DNA of 64,000 nucleotides from Acidovorax sp. DW039 (lineage in GTDB: Bacteria; Pseudomonadota; Gammaproteobacteria; Burkholderiales; Burkholderiaceae_C). The stretch's first letter is position 1. Each line of letters begins with the position of its first letter. Below are positions 17,546-26,752 of this stretch, one piece after another. The stretch lies in NCBI RefSeq assembly GCF_037101375.1, contig NZ_AP029019.1:2790001-2854000 (forward strand), given 5' to 3'. The position numbers and the translations under genes were made by a program. The notes under the pieces are model-generated. The model ran no database searches. It had not been told where the DNA came from and was given only the letters and a program-made list of their open reading frames with translations.

Positions 17546-19804
17546 TCAGAGTTTCTTTTCGCCAGGCTTGAGAGGCTCCAACTCCAGACTCAACTCCATC
17601 AGATCGTTGGATGAACCAAAACCGATGGGTTGCCCCGGTGGCGGCGGAGGGGTCACTGGAACGGGAGGCAAGTCGCTGATCGTGATGGGCACGGGATCAG
17701 ACAGATCAATGTCCAGCGTGAAAGTGGAGGCAGGCGCTGCCACTGTGGCTGCAGGGCGATAGGCACGCGATGCACCAGCCAGCGGCGCCGGAGCGGATAC
17801 CACGAGATCTGCCAGCAAAGGCGCCTGGGGCATCGTCTCAGGCCCCTTGGCTGCATCCACTTCCTGCAAGGATGCCTCGGGCTCCACGGCTGCAGACACA
17901 GGAGGTGCCGGAGGTGCGGGCGGCTCGAACCCGAACTCCAGCGCAGCCGCCAAAGAATCCAGCGGAAAGTCCGGTGTGGTGTCCATGGGACTCAAGGGCG
18001 TCAGCGCGCTCAGTGCATGTGCCGCCGCGGCCTCGAACGACTGAGGCATGGGCGTCGTCCGTTTGCGCGGTGGTGGAGCCCCCCGCGCGGTGGCAGGCGT
18101 AGTCTGTGCAATGGCCAGCAACAGCAGCAAATCGTCGTAGGCCGCCAGATCAAATGCTGTCTTGCGACCTTCACCAGATCTGTAGAACATGTGCTTTTCC
18201 AGCACATACAGCACTTCCGGCGAACTCCACTGGGCTTCGATCTCTGCTAGCGCGTCCAGGTATTGATCCAGCGACTTGCCCCGGCGGTCAAACGACGCAA
18301 ACTCAGGCACATTGGCATTGAAATGCCGCATGAAACGCTGGCGCAGCACGTTGAAATCAGCAGCGCGGCTGAGTGTCCGGTAAAGACGCAGCAACTCCAG
18401 ATACGCAACAGGCGAGGTTTCCTCGTGCGCGTCTATGTGCTGGCGCAACACCTCAACGGCTTGATCGTGCTCGCCCACAGAAACGAAGAACTCGGCCTGC
18501 TGCTGGATGTCAAACAGTTCCTCCGGGTTGATGATGTGCTGCAGCACGGGTTCTGGGTTACCACCCGCCACCACAGGGGTCTCAACAAAACCCGCCATCT
18601 CAGGGGTAACGTGCTCTGGCTCCAGCAAGATGTCCACGCTGCTGGCAGCAGAGGACGGTTTGGCAGCCGCAGGCGAGGATACAGGGCGCCCCCAGCGGTC
18701 GGCGGGGTGGGAAGGAACTTCTTCCAGCCGCTCCAGTTCGACAATGTCCTTGGGCTCGGCCTTGCGTTTGCTGACTGCCACCGACTCCCGCCATGAGCGG
18801 GCAGCTGTGGCAGCAGTTTGGCCGCTGCGTCGCCACATCCATGCCATACCGCCCAAAGCTGCGGCCAATGCGGCAGCCAAGGCGTAAACAATCCAGGGGT
18901 CAAAGCGTCCCTCAGCCTCGTCCAACTGACGCTGCAGCTCCACGGCGGCTGCCTGGTCGCGTGTCGTGCGAGCCTGCAACTGGGTCAGTTCGCTCTCCAG
19001 CTTGCGCCGAGCATCTACATCCTCGACTGGCGCCTGAGGATCTCTATTGAGGTTCCGCCACAGGGCTGCGGCCTGCTCACGCTGCGGGTTGGTCTCGGAA
19101 GCAGGGGCCTGCGGCAGCTCCAGAGTGGAGCGCAGGGTGAGGGGTACCTCCAGCCATGTGTCCAAAGGCTCCATGACCAGACGCGATCGATCAGCATCCT
19201 TGGGAGCTACCGCGCGCGCAGATCGGGAAGATGCCTTGTCAACACCGCCCGCCGCAGGGGCGGGACGTGCCTCCTTGCGCACCGACGGGGTGCGGTAGGG
19301 AGGACGGGGTTGTGACGAAGCCTTCGACGACGCACCAGTGTCAGCCTCGACGACCGGGGGCACTGTGCGATCACGAGCCGCCTCCACCACCAGCGGTACT
19401 GAGGCCAGAGGCGTAGTCCCTGCAGGTGCGCGCCCCCCACGCTGCAAAGCCTGAGGCGGGTCAGCCAGGAAGGTGTAGGTGCGGGTGGTGCGACCAGCGC
19501 AGCCTGCAGACAAGGTGACAAGCACGACAGGTTCGTCCACAACATTGCGAACCTGCACCCGAACGCCCGCGGCCAGAGGAGTGAGGCGGACCTGGGCATC
19601 GCTCAACGGGATGTCGCCGGCCTTCACGCTGGCCGTCACGCAGGAGGATGCGACATCCGTCCCTGCATCAGGCTGGACTTCAAAGGTCAGATCCAGCGGA
19701 CTTCCAAGCACCACAGAGCCCCGGCTCGCCCCGAGCGAGAGCGCAGAAGCGCCGGCGGCAACCACCCACAAACCGGCTCCCAGAATGGCGTTACGGATTT
19801 TCAC
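17546..19804 (-). CDS. FimV-like cell-pole / type IV pilus assembly protein
   Basis: Protein of 752 residues from a GTG at 19804, giving a signal peptide (KIRNAILGAGLWVVAAGASA). A longer in-frame ATG at 19840 would put 12 residues before it. The mature N terminus (LSLGASRGSVVLGSPLDLTFEV) matches the FimV N-terminal domain. A coiled-coil region (about residues 270-310), one membrane segment (WIVYALAAALAAALGGMAWMW, about 320) and a cytoplasmic TPR-like region (EELFDIQQQAEFFVSVGEHDQAVEVLRQH) with an acidic Pro/Ala-rich tail follow. I do not see a LysM peptidoglycan-binding domain, unlike Pseudomonas FimV. It probably recruits or stabilises pilus and polar components. Confidence 0.75.
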   Translation of the reverse strand: MKIRNAILGAGLWVVAAGASALSLGASRGSVVLGSPLDLTFEVQPDAGTDVASSCVTASVKAGDIPLSDAQVRLTPLAAGVRVQVRNVVDEPVVLVTLSAGCAGRTTRTYTFLADPPQALQRGGRAPAGTTPLASVPLVVEAARDRTVPPVVEADTGASSKASSQPRPPYRTPSVRKEARPAPAAGGVDKASSRSARAVAPKDADRSRLVMEPLDTWLEVPLTLRSTLELPQAPASETNPQREQAAALWRNLNRDPQAPVEDVDARRKLESELTQLQARTTRDQAAAVELQRQLDEAEGRFDPWIVYALAAALAAALGGMAWMWRRSGQTAATAARSWRESVAVSKRKAEPKDIVELERLEEVPSHPADRWGRPVSSPAAAKPSSAASSVDILLEPEHVTPEMAGFVETPVVAGGNPEPVLQHIINPEELFDIQQQAEFFVSVGEHDQAVEVLRQHIDAHEETSPVAYLELLRLYRTLSRAADFNVLRQRFMRHFNANVPEFASFDRRGKSLDQYLDALAEIEAQWSSPEVLYVLEKHMFYRSGEGRKTAFDLAAYDDLLLLLAIAQTTPATARGAPPPRKRTTPMPQSFEAAAAHALSALTPLSPMDTTPDFPLDSLAAALEFGFEPPAPPAPPVSAAVEPEASLQEVDAAKGPETMPQAPLLADLVVSAPAPLAGASRAYRPAATVAAPASTFTLDIDLSDPVPITISDLPPVPVTPPPPPGQPIGFGSSNDLMELSLELEPLKPGEKKL

Positions 19805-19877
19805 AATAAATTCTGTTTGAGGTGCGTCCCATTCTTGCACATAAGTGCGCGCCCAGGGCCACAGCCATAATGGCGCT

Positions 19878-21401
19878 ATGAAAATTCAATTTTCCACCAT
19901 CGCCATCGTGGGAGCCGGGGCCATGGGCCGGGGCATCGCGCAAATCGCTGCACAAGCTGGCAGCCAGGTCTGGTTGCTGGACACCCAACCTGGGGCGGCA
20001 GAAAAGTCCAGGCATTTAATTCAGGAGCAGTGGAGCAAGCTTGTAGTCAAAGAACGCATCACTGCCGAGCAAGCCAAAGCTTGGGGTGAACAGTTGCAAA
20101 TAGCCAACACCGTTGCCGACCTGCAGCCCTGCCAGCTGGTGATTGAGGCAGTGGTAGAGCGACTGGACATCAAGCAAGCCCTCTTCGCAGAGTTGGAACG
20201 CACGCTGCCCGCCTCGGCCGTGTGGGCCACCAATACGTCTTCCTTGTCTGTCACGGCCATTGGCGCAGCGCTGAAGCAGCCCGAGCGGCTCGCAGGCTTT
20301 CACTTCTTCAACCCCGTTCCCCTGATGAAAGTGGTGGAAGTGGTGGCAGGCCTGAAGACAGCACCTGCCCTGTGCGAAGCCCTGACCACTTATGCACGCC
20401 AGATGGGCCACACCCCCGTGCAGGCGCAGGACACGCCAGGCTTCATCGTCAACCACGCGGGCCGCGGTTTTGGCACCGAAGCCCTGCGCATCGTGAGCGA
20501 AGGTGTGGCGGACTTTGCCACGGTGGATCGCATCCTGCGTGATCAGGTCGGCTTCAAGCTGGGCCCGTTTGAGCTGATGGACCTGACAGCACTGGATGTC
20601 TCCCATCCGGTCATGGAGTCCATCTACCACCAGTACTACGAGGAACCGCGCTTCAGGCCCAGTGTCATCACTGCGCAGCGTCTCGCGGGTGGCGTTCTTG
20701 GCAAGAAGGTGGGCGATGGTTTTTATCGCTACGCCGATGGCATAGCCCAGGTGCCGGCAGAACCACCTGCACCCGTCGTACAGGACATTCCGCCAGTGTG
20801 GGTCTCTCCCCGGGCTTCTCGCCGCATGGAGATTTACCAACTCCTGAAGGACCTGGGCGCCACCATTGAGACAGGCAGCTCGCCCTCTGTCCAAGCCATC
20901 ACCCTCGTGGCCCCGCTGGGGTTTGATGTGACAACCGTGGCGGTGGTGGAACGGCTGGACCCTGCCCGCACCATCGGTATCGACATGCTGGTGGAGGAAA
21001 GCGCCACCAAACGGCGAGTGCTCGCCACCAACCCGGCCACCCGGGTAGACATTCGCAACGCTGCGCACGCCCTTTTCGCGCGGGACGGCAAACCCGTGAG
21101 CGTGATCCGTGACAGCGGCGGCTTTGTCACACAGCGCGTGGTAGCCACCATCGTCAATATCGCCAGCGACATCTGCCAGCAGGGAATCTGCTCTCCAAAA
21201 GATCTGGAAACCGCCGTGACACTGGGCCTGGGCTACCCGCTGGGGCCGCTGGCGATGGGCGACCGTTGGGGCCCCACCAACATCCTGGAGGTGCTTTTCA
21301 ACATGCAGACCGTCTACGGAGACACCCGCTACCGCCCCAGCCCCTGGTTGCGCCGCCGCGGTGCCATCGGGCTGAGCCTCACCCACGTGGAAGAGAACTG
21401 A
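19878..21401 (+). CDS. 3-hydroxyacyl-CoA dehydrogenase (PaaH-like)
   Basis: NAD-dependent dehydrogenase of 507 residues. Rossmann motif IAIVGAGAMGRGIAQIAAQAG at the N terminus, the active-site region GFHFFNPVPLMKVVEVV and two C-terminal 3HCDH domains (about residues 185-285 and 410-500, the latter with LGLGYPLGPLAMGDRWG). This two-C-domain architecture is typical of PaaH/PaaC 3-hydroxyadipyl-CoA dehydrogenases, but general beta-oxidation enzymes share it. ATG 19878 is chosen over an upstream in-frame GTG-type start because it begins directly before the NAD motif. The next gene starts 2 bases after its stop. Confidence 0.9.
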   Translation: MKIQFSTIAIVGAGAMGRGIAQIAAQAGSQVWLLDTQPGAAEKSRHLIQEQWSKLVVKERITAEQAKAWGEQLQIANTVADLQPCQLVIEAVVERLDIKQALFAELERTLPASAVWATNTSSLSVTAIGAALKQPERLAGFHFFNPVPLMKVVEVVAGLKTAPALCEALTTYARQMGHTPVQAQDTPGFIVNHAGRGFGTEALRIVSEGVADFATVDRILRDQVGFKLGPFELMDLTALDVSHPVMESIYHQYYEEPRFRPSVITAQRLAGGVLGKKVGDGFYRYADGIAQVPAEPPAPVVQDIPPVWVSPRASRRMEIYQLLKDLGATIETGSSPSVQAITLVAPLGFDVTTVAVVERLDPARTIGIDMLVEESATKRRVLATNPATRVDIRNAAHALFARDGKPVSVIRDSGGFVTQRVVATIVNIASDICQQGICSPKDLETAVTLGLGYPLGPLAMGDRWGPTNILEVLFNMQTVYGDTRYRPSPWLRRRGAIGLSLTHVEEN

Positions 21402-21403
21402 CC

Positions 21404-22183
21404 ATGCCCGCCCAATTGCTGAGCACGAGCGAAGGCCAGACCCTGGTCCTGACCCTGAGCAACCCCGAGTTGCGCAATGCCATCGAACCCACCATGTACT
21501 GGGCGGGCATCGAAGCGCTCAATGTGGCCGAGCGCAGCCCTGACGTGCGCAGCGTCGTCATTACCGGCGCGGGGGGCATGTTCTGCTCCGGCGGCAACCT
21601 GCAGCGCCTGCAGGCCAACCGCCAGCAGCCCGCGGAAGTGCAGGCGCAGAGCATTGAAGGCCTGCACCAGTGGATTGAGACTATCCGCACCTTTCCCAAA
21701 CCCGTCATTGCAGCGGTAGAAGGTGCCGCAGCAGGTGCGGGCTTCTCGCTGGCCCTGGCCTGCGACATGGTAGTGGCTGCACGCAATGCTGTCTTCCTGA
21801 TGGCATACAGCAACGTGGCGCTATCCCCCGACGGAGGAGCCAGCTGGAGCCTGGCCCACGCCCTGCCCCGCACGCTGGCCACAGAACTGCTCATGCTGGG
21901 CGAAAAGATGCCTGCAGAGCGCCTTCACGCCCTCGGCCTGGTCAACCGCCTGAGCAACCCAGGTGATGCACTGAACACCGCGCTGCAGCTGGCAGAACGA
22001 CTGAACCAGCGGGCCCCCAATGCCCTTGCCAGCATCAAGGAACTGCTGGGCGAAGCGCCCCACCAGCCGTTGAGCACCCACCTCAACAGCGAGCGGGACC
22101 ACTTCGTCAGAAATCTACACCACCCCAACGCCGGAGAAGGCATCGCCGCCTTTCTGGAAAAACGCAGCCCGCGCTACGAATGA
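21404..22183 (+). CDS. Enoyl-CoA hydratase/isomerase family protein (PaaG-like)
   Basis: Crotonase-fold protein of 259 residues. The oxyanion-hole segments VVITGAGGMFCSGGNL and KPVIAAVEGAAAGAGFSLALACD are clear. At the second catalytic position it has LSPDGGASW, with Asp in place of the Glu of typical hydratases, as in PaaG-type isomerases. It therefore more likely isomerises an unsaturated or epoxide-type acyl-CoA than hydrates one. It is translationally linked to the preceding dehydrogenase (2-base gap), which supports a joint role in aromatic acid or fatty acyl-CoA breakdown. Confidence 0.88.
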   Translation: MPAQLLSTSEGQTLVLTLSNPELRNAIEPTMYWAGIEALNVAERSPDVRSVVITGAGGMFCSGGNLQRLQANRQQPAEVQAQSIEGLHQWIETIRTFPKPVIAAVEGAAAGAGFSLALACDMVVAARNAVFLMAYSNVALSPDGGASWSLAHALPRTLATELLMLGEKMPAERLHALGLVNRLSNPGDALNTALQLAERLNQRAPNALASIKELLGEAPHQPLSTHLNSERDHFVRNLHHPNAGEGIAAFLEKRSPRYE

Positions 22184-22221
22184 AGCCACCGAGGCAACGC
22201 AGCCCCTGGCCTTTTGAAACG

Positions 22222-22255
22222 ATGCCCTGTGCCCTCCGGCCAGGGCATTTTTGTT
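22222..22255 (+). terminator. Rho-independent terminator after the hydratase gene
   Basis: Stem ATGCCCTG/CAGGGCAT with a GC-rich 11-base loop followed by TTTTTG, 38 bases after the hydratase stop. It separates the acyl-CoA pair from the Crp/Fnr regulator. Confidence 0.8.
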
Positions 22256-22375
22256 GGAGCACCAGCCATACGCTTGCAACCCATTCTTGAGAGACACACA
22301 GGTGACAACCCTCGGCAAATGGCCGGGTCCCTCACGCGACAATGAAGCTGTTTCCAGTCACGCAAAAGACAGACC

Positions 22376-23095
22376 ATGGACGACCCGATTCTTACCATCG
22401 AAGAACGTGAAGCGATCAATTCCGGTCGCTGGTTTTCATCCCTTTCACCTTCGCTACGCCACGACATCCTCCGATGCGCCTACGTCAAACGCTACAAGGA
22501 CGGCGCCCTGATTTGCGCACGCGGCGATCCGCCAGAGGAGTGGATCGCCTGCGCCCGCGGTGCCGTGCGGGTGAGCTCCACATCCATTTCCGGCAAACAG
22601 ATCACGCTCACCTACGTGGAGCCGGGCATCTGGTTTGGCGACGTAGCGATCTTCGACGGGGACCGGCGCACGCACGATGCCTATGCGCATGGCGACACCA
22701 CCATCCTGTGTGTGTCCAAGCCCGATTTCAAGAAGATTCTGGCCTCGCATGTGGAGTTCTACGAAGCCATGCTGCGGTTGCATGCACGGCGCATTCGCCA
22801 GCTCTACGGTCTGGTGGAAGACCTCAACACCCTGCCCCTTCGCGCGCGTCTGGCCAAGCAGCTGGTGCACTTGGTGCGCAGCTATGGCATCCCCAGCCTG
22901 TCGGATGGCAGCGAGATGCGCATCGGCCTGCAGCTGGCGCAGGAGGAACTGGCCCAATTGCTGGGAGCCTCACGCCAGCGCGTCAACCAGGAGCTCAAAG
23001 CCATGGAGCGCGAGGAAGCCATCCGCATCGAACCGGGCGGCTTGGTGGTGCGGGACCGCGAAGCGCTGATGCGCATTGCCGAAGCAGACGCCTGA
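22376..23095 (+). CDS. Crp/Fnr family transcriptional regulator
   Basis: DNA-binding regulator of 239 residues: cyclic-nucleotide-binding-like beta-roll (about residues 25-130, with GVRVSSTSISGKQITLTYVEPG-like strands and WFGDVAIFDG), a long dimerisation helix (about 130-155) and a C-terminal winged helix-turn-helix (LAQEELAQLLGASRQRVNQELKAME). The N-terminal cysteine cluster of FNR is missing, so it is not an oxygen-sensing iron-sulfur FNR; cAMP or another ligand is possible. The neighbouring acyl-CoA genes are possible targets, but no operator is evident. Confidence 0.9.
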   Translation: MDDPILTIEEREAINSGRWFSSLSPSLRHDILRCAYVKRYKDGALICARGDPPEEWIACARGAVRVSSTSISGKQITLTYVEPGIWFGDVAIFDGDRRTHDAYAHGDTTILCVSKPDFKKILASHVEFYEAMLRLHARRIRQLYGLVEDLNTLPLRARLAKQLVHLVRSYGIPSLSDGSEMRIGLQLAQEELAQLLGASRQRVNQELKAMEREEAIRIEPGGLVVRDREALMRIAEADA

Positions 23096-23102
23096 TCGCC
23101 CC

Positions 23103-23160
23103 AGCCACCCGTCTGACCGCCGGTCTGGATCAGTCGGCGGGTGGCTCTTCCACCTTTTTT
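23103..23160 (+). terminator. Terminator after the Crp/Fnr regulator
   Basis: Nine-base stem AGCCACCCG/CGGGTGGCT closing a 26-base structured loop. The run of six T residues begins only about nine bases after the stem, so strength is uncertain. The rest of the 237-base gap up to 23332 shows no other feature. Confidence 0.55.
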
Positions 23161-23332
23161 GTCTCCCTCCCCACAGGCCAGTCCGCAGCGAGCAGCGGAC
23201 AGGTTGCCTTGCCCGCGCACGCGTTCACAGCACAGGATGCAGTAGCGCACACCGGGCGCCCCTCCGATCCTTGCACCCACCGCACGCCAAAGCCTGTCCG
23301 CAGGGAAGGCTTGTTCACATCCCCTTCTCCCC

Positions 23333-24418
23333 ATGAGCAACTTTGACCACTTCGTAGGCACACGCCCGGTTTCCGAACAGCACGCGTTTGACGTGGCCGC
23401 GCTGACCGAATGGCTCACCCGCCACATGCCCGGGTTTGCAGGCCCGCTCACGGTAGAGATGTTCAAGGGTGGCCAGTCCAACCCCACATACAAACTCATC
23501 ACTCCGGCGGCCAGCTATGTGATGCGTGCCAAACCCGGGCCGGTGGCCAAGCTGCTGCCGTCCGCGCACGCCATCGAGCGCGAGTTTGCCGTGATGAGCG
23601 GGCTGTATGGCACCGATGTCCCCGTGCCCCGGATGCATGTGCTGTGCGAGGATGAATCCGTCATCGGCCGTGCGTTTTATGTCATGGAGTGCATGCAAGG
23701 CCGCGTGCTGTGGGACCAGACCTTGCCGGGCATGACGCCCAGCGAGCGCACGGCGATTTATGCAGAGATGAACCGCGTGATTGCCGCGCTGCACACCGTC
23801 AAGTTTGCAGAGCGCGGCCTGGCAAGCTACGGCAAGCCCGGCAATTACTTCGAGCGCCAGATTGGCCGCTGGAGCAAGCAGTATGTGGCCTCCATCACCC
23901 AACCCATCGAGGAGATGGACCGGCTGATGGAATGGCTGCCCGCCCACATGCCCGCTAGCGCACGGGATGAAACCCAGGTATCCATCGTGCATGGAGACTT
24001 CCGGCTGGACAACCTCATGTTCCACCCCACCGAAGCCCGCGTGATCGCCGTGCTGGACTGGGAACTGTCCACGCTGGGCCACCCCCTGGCCGATTTCAGC
24101 TACCACTGCATGAGCTGGCACATCCCCGCATCGCTGGGCCGTGGCATCGCGGGGCAGGACCTGGCTGCGCTTGGCATTCCTGACGAGGACAGCTACATCC
24201 GCAGCTACTGCGAGCGCACCGGCATTGCCACGCCAGACGCACTGCGGGCCGACTGGAACTTCTACATGGCCTACAACATGTTCCGCATCGCAGCCATCCT
24301 GCAAGGCATTGCCAAACGGGTGGAGGCTGGCACGGCCTCCAGCGCACAGGCCAAGGCATCAGGCGAAACCGCCCGGCCCATGGCCCAGCTCGCCTGGTCA
24401 TTTGCCCAGCGCAAATAA
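23333..24418 (+). CDS. Aminoglycoside-phosphotransferase-like kinase (ACAD10/11-type)
   Basis: Protein of 361 residues with an APH/choline-kinase fold. The substrate-lid region SNPTYKL, the catalytic HGDFRLDNLMFH (about residues 220-231) and the metal-binding VLDWELSTLGHPLADFSYH segment are all intact. It is followed by an acyl-CoA dehydrogenase gene. In vertebrate ACAD10 and ACAD11 the same two domains are fused, where they process 4-hydroxy acids by phosphorylation of the hydroxyl group. A similar role here is inference. Antibiotic resistance is unlikely. Confidence 0.88.
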   Translation: MSNFDHFVGTRPVSEQHAFDVAALTEWLTRHMPGFAGPLTVEMFKGGQSNPTYKLITPAASYVMRAKPGPVAKLLPSAHAIEREFAVMSGLYGTDVPVPRMHVLCEDESVIGRAFYVMECMQGRVLWDQTLPGMTPSERTAIYAEMNRVIAALHTVKFAERGLASYGKPGNYFERQIGRWSKQYVASITQPIEEMDRLMEWLPAHMPASARDETQVSIVHGDFRLDNLMFHPTEARVIAVLDWELSTLGHPLADFSYHCMSWHIPASLGRGIAGQDLAALGIPDEDSYIRSYCERTGIATPDALRADWNFYMAYNMFRIAAILQGIAKRVEAGTASSAQAKASGETARPMAQLAWSFAQRK

Positions 24419-24502
24419 CGCTCCACACCAGCTCAACAGCCGCACAACACCTGCCGGGCAGCACCCCACCGCACACCAAGAATCACCAACGGAGAAGACC
24501 CC

Positions 24503-25777
24503 ATGGACTTTGAATACTCCCCCAAAACCAAGGAACTGCAGGCCAAACTGCTCCAGTTCATGGACGACTACATCTACCCAGCAGAAGCCGACTACAAAGC
24601 CGAACTGCTGGCCAACACCGCAGCAGGAAAGCGGTGGACTCCCCTGAGCACCATTGAAAACCTCAAGCCCAAGGCCCAGGCTGCGGGGCTGTGGAACCTG
24701 TTCCTGCCGGTAGACAGTGCCGCCGCCTCAGGCTACGACGGCGCAGGCCTCACCAACCAGGAGTACGCGCCGCTGGCAGAAATCATGGGGCGCGTGCAGT
24801 GGTCAAGCGAGGTGTTCAACTGCTCGGCCCCAGACACCGGCAACATGGAAACCATTGCCCGCTACGGCAGCGAAGAGAACAAGGCCCGCTGGCTCAAGCC
24901 GCTGCTCGAAGGCAAGATCCGCTCGGCCTTTGCCATGACCGAGCCCGATGTGGCCTCCAGCGATGCGACCAACATCGAAACCCGCATCGAACGCCAGGGC
25001 GACGAATACGTCATCAACGGGCGCAAATGGTGGATTTCGGGCGCGGCAGACCCGCGCTGCGCCGTGTTCATCACCATGGGCAAAAGCGACCCGGACGCCC
25101 CCAAGCACTCGCAGCAAAGCATGGTGCTGGTGCCTGCGGATACCCCCGGTATCAATATCATCCGCCCGCTGAATGTGCTGGGCTATGACGACGCGCCGCA
25201 CGGCCATGTGGAGATGACATTCACCCACGTGCGCGTGCCTGCATCCAACATCCTGCTGGGCGAAGGCCGGGGCTTTGAAATTGCCCAAGGCCGCCTGGGG
25301 CCTGGGCGCATTCACCACTGCATGCGCCTCATTGGCCTGGCAGAGCGCGCGCTGGAGCTGATGTGCAAGCGCGCCAGCAGCCGCGTGGCCTTTGGCAAGA
25401 CGGTGGCCCAGCAGACCGTGACGCAGGAGCGCATTGCCGAGGCACGCTGCAAGATCGACATGGCCCGCCTGCTGACCCTGAAGGCCGCCTGGCTGATGGA
25501 CGTGGCAGGCAACAAGGTGGCCAAGACCGAAATCGCCATGATCAAGGTGGTGGCCCCCAGCATGGCCTGCCAGGTGATCGACTGGGCCATGCAGGCCCAC
25601 GGGGGCGGCGGCATGTGCGATGACTTCCCGCTGGCCTACGCCTACGCCAACGCACGCACACTCCGATTTGCCGACGGCCCGGACGAAGTGCACCGCAACG
25701 CCATTGCCAAGTGGGAGCTGGGCAAGTACGGCAGCTACGGGCGCGATGCATCCGTGCCCATCACACGCGGCTCCTGA
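24503..25777 (+). CDS. Acyl-CoA dehydrogenase (ACAD10/11-like)
   Basis: FAD flavoenzyme of 424 residues. Acyl-CoA dehydrogenase landmarks: [18 protein letters not shown] (FAD/substrate motif, about residues 145-165), [11 protein letters not shown], and the C-terminal [22 protein letters not shown]. It lies 84 bases after the APH-like kinase gene on the same strand. The pair resembles the fused mammalian ACAD11, suggesting a shared pathway for hydroxylated or branched acyl-CoAs. A strong terminator follows. Confidence 0.93.
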   Translation: MDFEYSPKTKELQAKLLQFMDDYIYPAEADYKAELLANTAAGKRWTPLSTIENLKPKAQAAGLWNLFLPVDSAAASGYDGAGLTNQEYAPLAEIMGRVQWSSEVFNCSAPDTGNMETIARYGSEENKARWLKPLLEGKIRSAFAMTEPDVASSDATNIETRIERQGDEYVINGRKWWISGAADPRCAVFITMGKSDPDAPKHSQQSMVLVPADTPGINIIRPLNVLGYDDAPHGHVEMTFTHVRVPASNILLGEGRGFEIAQGRLGPGRIHHCMRLIGLAERALELMCKRASSRVAFGKTVAQQTVTQERIAEARCKIDMARLLTLKAAWLMDVAGNKVAKTEIAMIKVVAPSMACQVIDWAMQAHGGGGMCDDFPLAYAYANARTLRFADGPDEVHRNAIAKWELGKYGSYGRDASVPITRGS

Positions 25778-25824
25778 TTCAATTGCCGCCGATGCACCCC
25801 GCTGGTGGGTGCGCGCAACGCACA

Positions 25825-25858
25825 GCCCGTGGCGTCCCCGGACGCCACGGGCTTTTTT
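25825..25858 (+). terminator. Strong Rho-independent terminator
   Basis: Thirteen-base stem GCCCGTGGCGTCC/GGACGCCACGGGC with a 2-base loop followed by TTTTTTG, about 48 bases after the acyl-CoA dehydrogenase stop. Confidence 0.92.
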
Positions 25859-25976
25859 GCATCTGGGCTTTCCCCCGCCCACAAAAGGCAGCAACCGGGC
25901 GCGGCACAATGGCGCATTCCCGCCTTGCCCCAGCCTTGAAGTGACTAATCTGCCCTACTCCGCCAACGCGTCCACC

Positions 25977-26627
25977 ATGACCCGCCGCCAATGGGCCAGC
26001 CGGGCGGCGAGCGCGCTGGCTTTGGGCGGTGGACTGGCACCGTGGATTCAGCCAGCGCACGCGCAAGACAGGGGTAACGGCGACTGGGACGCATCGCCCC
26101 AGGCACGGCAACTGCTGCGCTGGGTGGCCGCGACAGCCGACAACCAGCGCATGCCTTTCGTGGTGATCGACAAGCCCGAAGCCCGGGCCCATGTGTTTTC
26201 TGCCCAGGCCCAATGGCTGGGCAGCGCCCCGGTGCTGCTGGGGCTGGCACTGGGCGACCGCACCGTGCCCGGCATTGGCCAACGCCCGCTGGCGCAGGTA
26301 CGCCCCCACGAGCGCACCACGCCCGCAGGCCGCTTTGTGACCGAGCCCGGACACAACCTGCAAGGCGAAGACGTGGTGTGGATCGACTACGACGCGGCCG
26401 TCTCGCTGCACCGGGTGCGCAGCGCCACGGCGGTGGAGCGGCGCCTGCAGCGCCTGGCCAGCCCGCGTGTGCGCGACCGGCGCATCAGCTACGGCTGCAT
26501 CAACGCGCCAGACGCGTTTTACAACCAGCACGTAGCCCCTTACCTGGGCCAGATGCATGGGGTGGCCTATGTACTGCCCGACACGGAATCTTTTGCTACA
26601 TTTTTTGAAGCTGCCAGCGCTTATTGA
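25977..26627 (+). CDS. L,D-transpeptidase (YkuD family), exported
   Basis: Periplasmic cell-wall enzyme of 216 residues that forms 3-3 peptidoglycan cross-links or attaches proteins. MTRRQWASRAASALALGGG followed by PAHAQ is a twin-arginine-like signal ending about residue 29. The catalytic motif appears as RISYGCINAPDAFY (about residues 170-183) with Cys as nucleophile. I prefer ATG 25977 to an in-frame GTG 36 bases upstream because it starts the signal peptide. The last 13 codons (SFATFFEAASAY and stop) are written by a dispersed repeat, so the original C terminus may have been different. Confidence 0.85.
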   Translation: MTRRQWASRAASALALGGGLAPWIQPAHAQDRGNGDWDASPQARQLLRWVAATADNQRMPFVVIDKPEARAHVFSAQAQWLGSAPVLLGLALGDRTVPGIGQRPLAQVRPHERTTPAGRFVTEPGHNLQGEDVVWIDYDAAVSLHRVRSATAVERRLQRLASPRVRDRRISYGCINAPDAFYNQHVAPYLGQMHGVAYVLPDTESFATFFEAASAY

Positions 26628-26648
26628 ATAAGCGCTGGAGGGCTATTG
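26593..26648 (-). repeat. Two-hairpin dispersed repeat, copy B
   Basis: Contains a perfect 25-base palindrome (26614-26638: CCAGCGCTTATT, one base, and its complement). The second hairpin element is partially degraded (TTTTGCTACATTTTTTGAAGC). It provides the last codons and stop of the L,D-transpeptidase gene and sits between convergent genes. Confidence 0.75.
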
Positions 26649-26752
26649 GGCTTCAAAACTCAGTTTGAGAGCCCGAGACCCGTTAGAGCACTTTGGCCCT
26701 GTCAAACGTTTCAGAGCCTGACGCCCCCCAAAGAGCGTCAGGCGCCAAAACA

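Noticed and set aside
20016..21386. 456-codon minus-strand open frame opposite the 3-hydroxyacyl-CoA dehydrogenase gene
   Set aside because: Composition is typical of an antisense frame and there is no recognisable domain; the plus-strand gene is well supported.
22376..23095. Calling the Crp/Fnr regulator an oxygen-sensing FNR
   Set aside because: The N-terminal cysteine cluster needed for the iron-sulfur centre is missing.
23333..24418. Aminoglycoside resistance gene
   Set aside because: APH-like fold only; context with acyl-CoA dehydrogenase and sequence features fit the metabolic ACAD10/11-type kinase.
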